Of a stretch of 37,877 bases of DNA, positions 37,203-37,877 are shown piece after piece. Both the position numbers and the translations under genes were made by a program. The stretch is from a virus. Each line of letters begins with the position of its first letter. Position 1 is the stretch's first letter. The notes below the pieces were generated by a model. It saw only the letters and a list, made by a program, of their open reading frames with translations, had not been told where the DNA came from and made no database searches. The stretch is from positions 1 through 37,877 of IMG/VR virus record IMGVR_UViG_3300012925_000008. One strand, given 5' to 3'.

Positions 37203-37622
37203 TCAGCCGTTGGCCGGCAGGTTGCTCTCGGGCGCATCGAGCAGCAGCGGCGCGCTGGCCGTCCGCGCCTTCATCGCGGCGTCGATCGCAGCGAGTCGCG
37301 CGTGCGCCTCGCCGATCTGTTTGTCCTTGTCGGCAAGCTCCCGCTCGAGATCAGCGATCCGCGCCCTATCCTTGGCGTGTTCGTCGGAGATCGCGACCGC
37401 TTCCGTCTCCACGACGGGTTCCGGTTCCTTGACCTCCTCATAGAGCGGCACGTCGACCATGTCCTGCGTCGCGTTCATATGGTCGGTGATCTGGGCGCCA
37501 TGATCGGAAGCGACCACGGTTCGATGCGGGCCGATCTCGCCTTCGGCGAGCGTGAAGACGTAGCCGGGTTCGCGGATCGCGCCGTGCATTTCGGCACGCG
37601 CCAGCAAGCGATATTGCGTCAT
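37203..37622 (-). CDS. 139-aa phage protein with coiled coil
   Basis: ATG 37,622 has AGGAG 7 nt upstream. The N-terminal 45 residues are a small beta unit (QYRLLARAEMHGAIREPGYV, then EGEIGPHRTVVASDHGAQIT) as in small phage head or tail proteins. Residues 55-80 are acidic, and about 80-118 a coiled coil (ARIADLERELADKDKQIGEA). It lies between the head genes (outside the window) and the adaptor. No named family. Confidence 0.6.
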   Translation of the reverse strand: MTQYRLLARAEMHGAIREPGYVFTLAEGEIGPHRTVVASDHGAQITDHMNATQDMVDVPLYEEVKEPEPVVETEAVAISDEHAKDRARIADLERELADKDKQIGEAHARLAAIDAAMKARTASAPLLLDAPESNLPANG

Positions 37623-37715
37623 GGTTTTCTCCTGATGGTGAGGCCGTGATTGGGCCAGCCGAAGCGGCGCGCGAGATGCGACAAATACGGCTGCGTGGTG
37701 GATTTGGTTATGCGC

Positions 37716-37874
37716 CTAGGAGTTGGAGACGATGGCTCCGGCTGCGGGAAAGGAGGCTGAGGAGTTCTCGGAGCCCGCCGCCTCCTCCTCGCCGTTTTTT
37801 TCCGAATTGCTCAACGCAATGACATCGTCGAAAGTCTTGTGCAGATCCTTGAAATCCTGTTCGGCGGTTGCCAT
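37716..37874 (-). CDS. 52-aa acidic protein, possibly partial
   Basis: ATG 37,874 to TAG 37,716-37,718, at the right edge of the window. The product is a short acidic helix (ATAEQDFKDLHKTFDDVIAL) and a Ser/Glu/Ala-rich tail. The frame stays open through GTG to the window end, so this could be the 3' end of a longer gene. A 93-bp gap without a gene follows. Placement next to the head-tail genes suggests a small head or connector factor, which is inference. Confidence 0.4.
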   Translation of the reverse strand: MATAEQDFKDLHKTFDDVIALSNSEKNGEEEAAGSENSSASFPAAGAIVSNS

Positions 37875-37877
37875 CAC

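Noticed and set aside
36516-37649. 377-codon plus-strand frame opposite the adaptor gene
   Set aside because: The minus-strand adaptor signature and coupling are convincing; the plus frame is Arg-rich and crosses two real genes.
1-37877. tRNA genes
   Set aside because: I looked for T-loop-like GGTTCGAATCC patterns and found none with a matching acceptor stem; a tRNAscan run would be decisive.
1-37877. CRISPR array
   Set aside because: No regularly spaced repeats of 25-40 bp are visible; the repeats seen are short and tandem.

Overview
The window looks like part of a temperate, T7-like podovirus (or prophage) of a high-GC alphaproteobacterium, most likely a member of the Rhizobiales such as Bradyrhizobium. 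Three things point there. The minus strand carries structural genes in the order known from phage T7 (adaptor, nozzle, gp13-like, gp14-like, two large ejection proteins, gp17-like fibre, lysis genes). The plus strand carries a tyrosine integrase. The base composition, small-gene style and Omp25/31-like outer-membrane barrel resemble rhizobial phages. The host assignment is inference; no host flank, RNA polymerase, DNA polymerase, portal or capsid gene lies in the window.

Plus strand, 1-10,573: a 5'-truncated gene with an OB-fold-like look is followed by a strong hairpin and then about 35 very small genes. Most are joined by ATGA, GTGA, TGATG or TAATG overlaps, so the region is probably one or a few long transcripts. 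Most of the products are unrecognised; several are single-pass membrane peptides or four-cysteine zinc-ribbon-like proteins. A recombination and control block sits at 6.1-8.4 kb: an excisionase-like winged-helix gene, tandem 18-bp repeats with a possible promoter, a small Cro-like HTH gene overlapping the integrase gene, and a repeat-bearing gap that may be attP. The array ends in a terminator-like hairpin at 10,556-10,573.

Minus strand, 37,874 down to 10,629: late genes, read right to left. The virion part is a 52-aa protein, a 139-aa coiled-coil protein, the tail adaptor, the tail nozzle, gp13-like and gp14-like proteins, an 802-aa ejection protein with a lytic transglycosylase domain, an 1804-aa ejection protein with an HETGH metallopeptidase motif, a His-rich 62-aa protein and a gp17-like fibre. 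Two HNH homing endonuclease genes bracket the nozzle gene, one codirectional and one reversed with its own possible promoter. Next come a lipoprotein, a 118-aa surface-like protein, a second fibre-like protein, an endolysin, a 59-aa protein, a holin-like protein, a Gp49-family protein, an outer-membrane barrel and a membrane-anchored coiled-coil protein. The tract closes with six genes for exported proteins, the last of which is an 803-aa glycoside-hydrolase-like protein with a Tat-like leader.

The most unusual property is how many late proteins, including the gp17-like fibre, begin with export signals although virion parts normally assemble in the cytoplasm. The 10.6-13.6 kb part is also clearly AT-richer than its surroundings, with a junction just downstream of the signal-peptide codons of the 221-aa gene. 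A reversed moron-like gene (18,314-18,520) and a small reading frame broken beside a GATC triplet repeat (10,039-10,171) are further points of interest.
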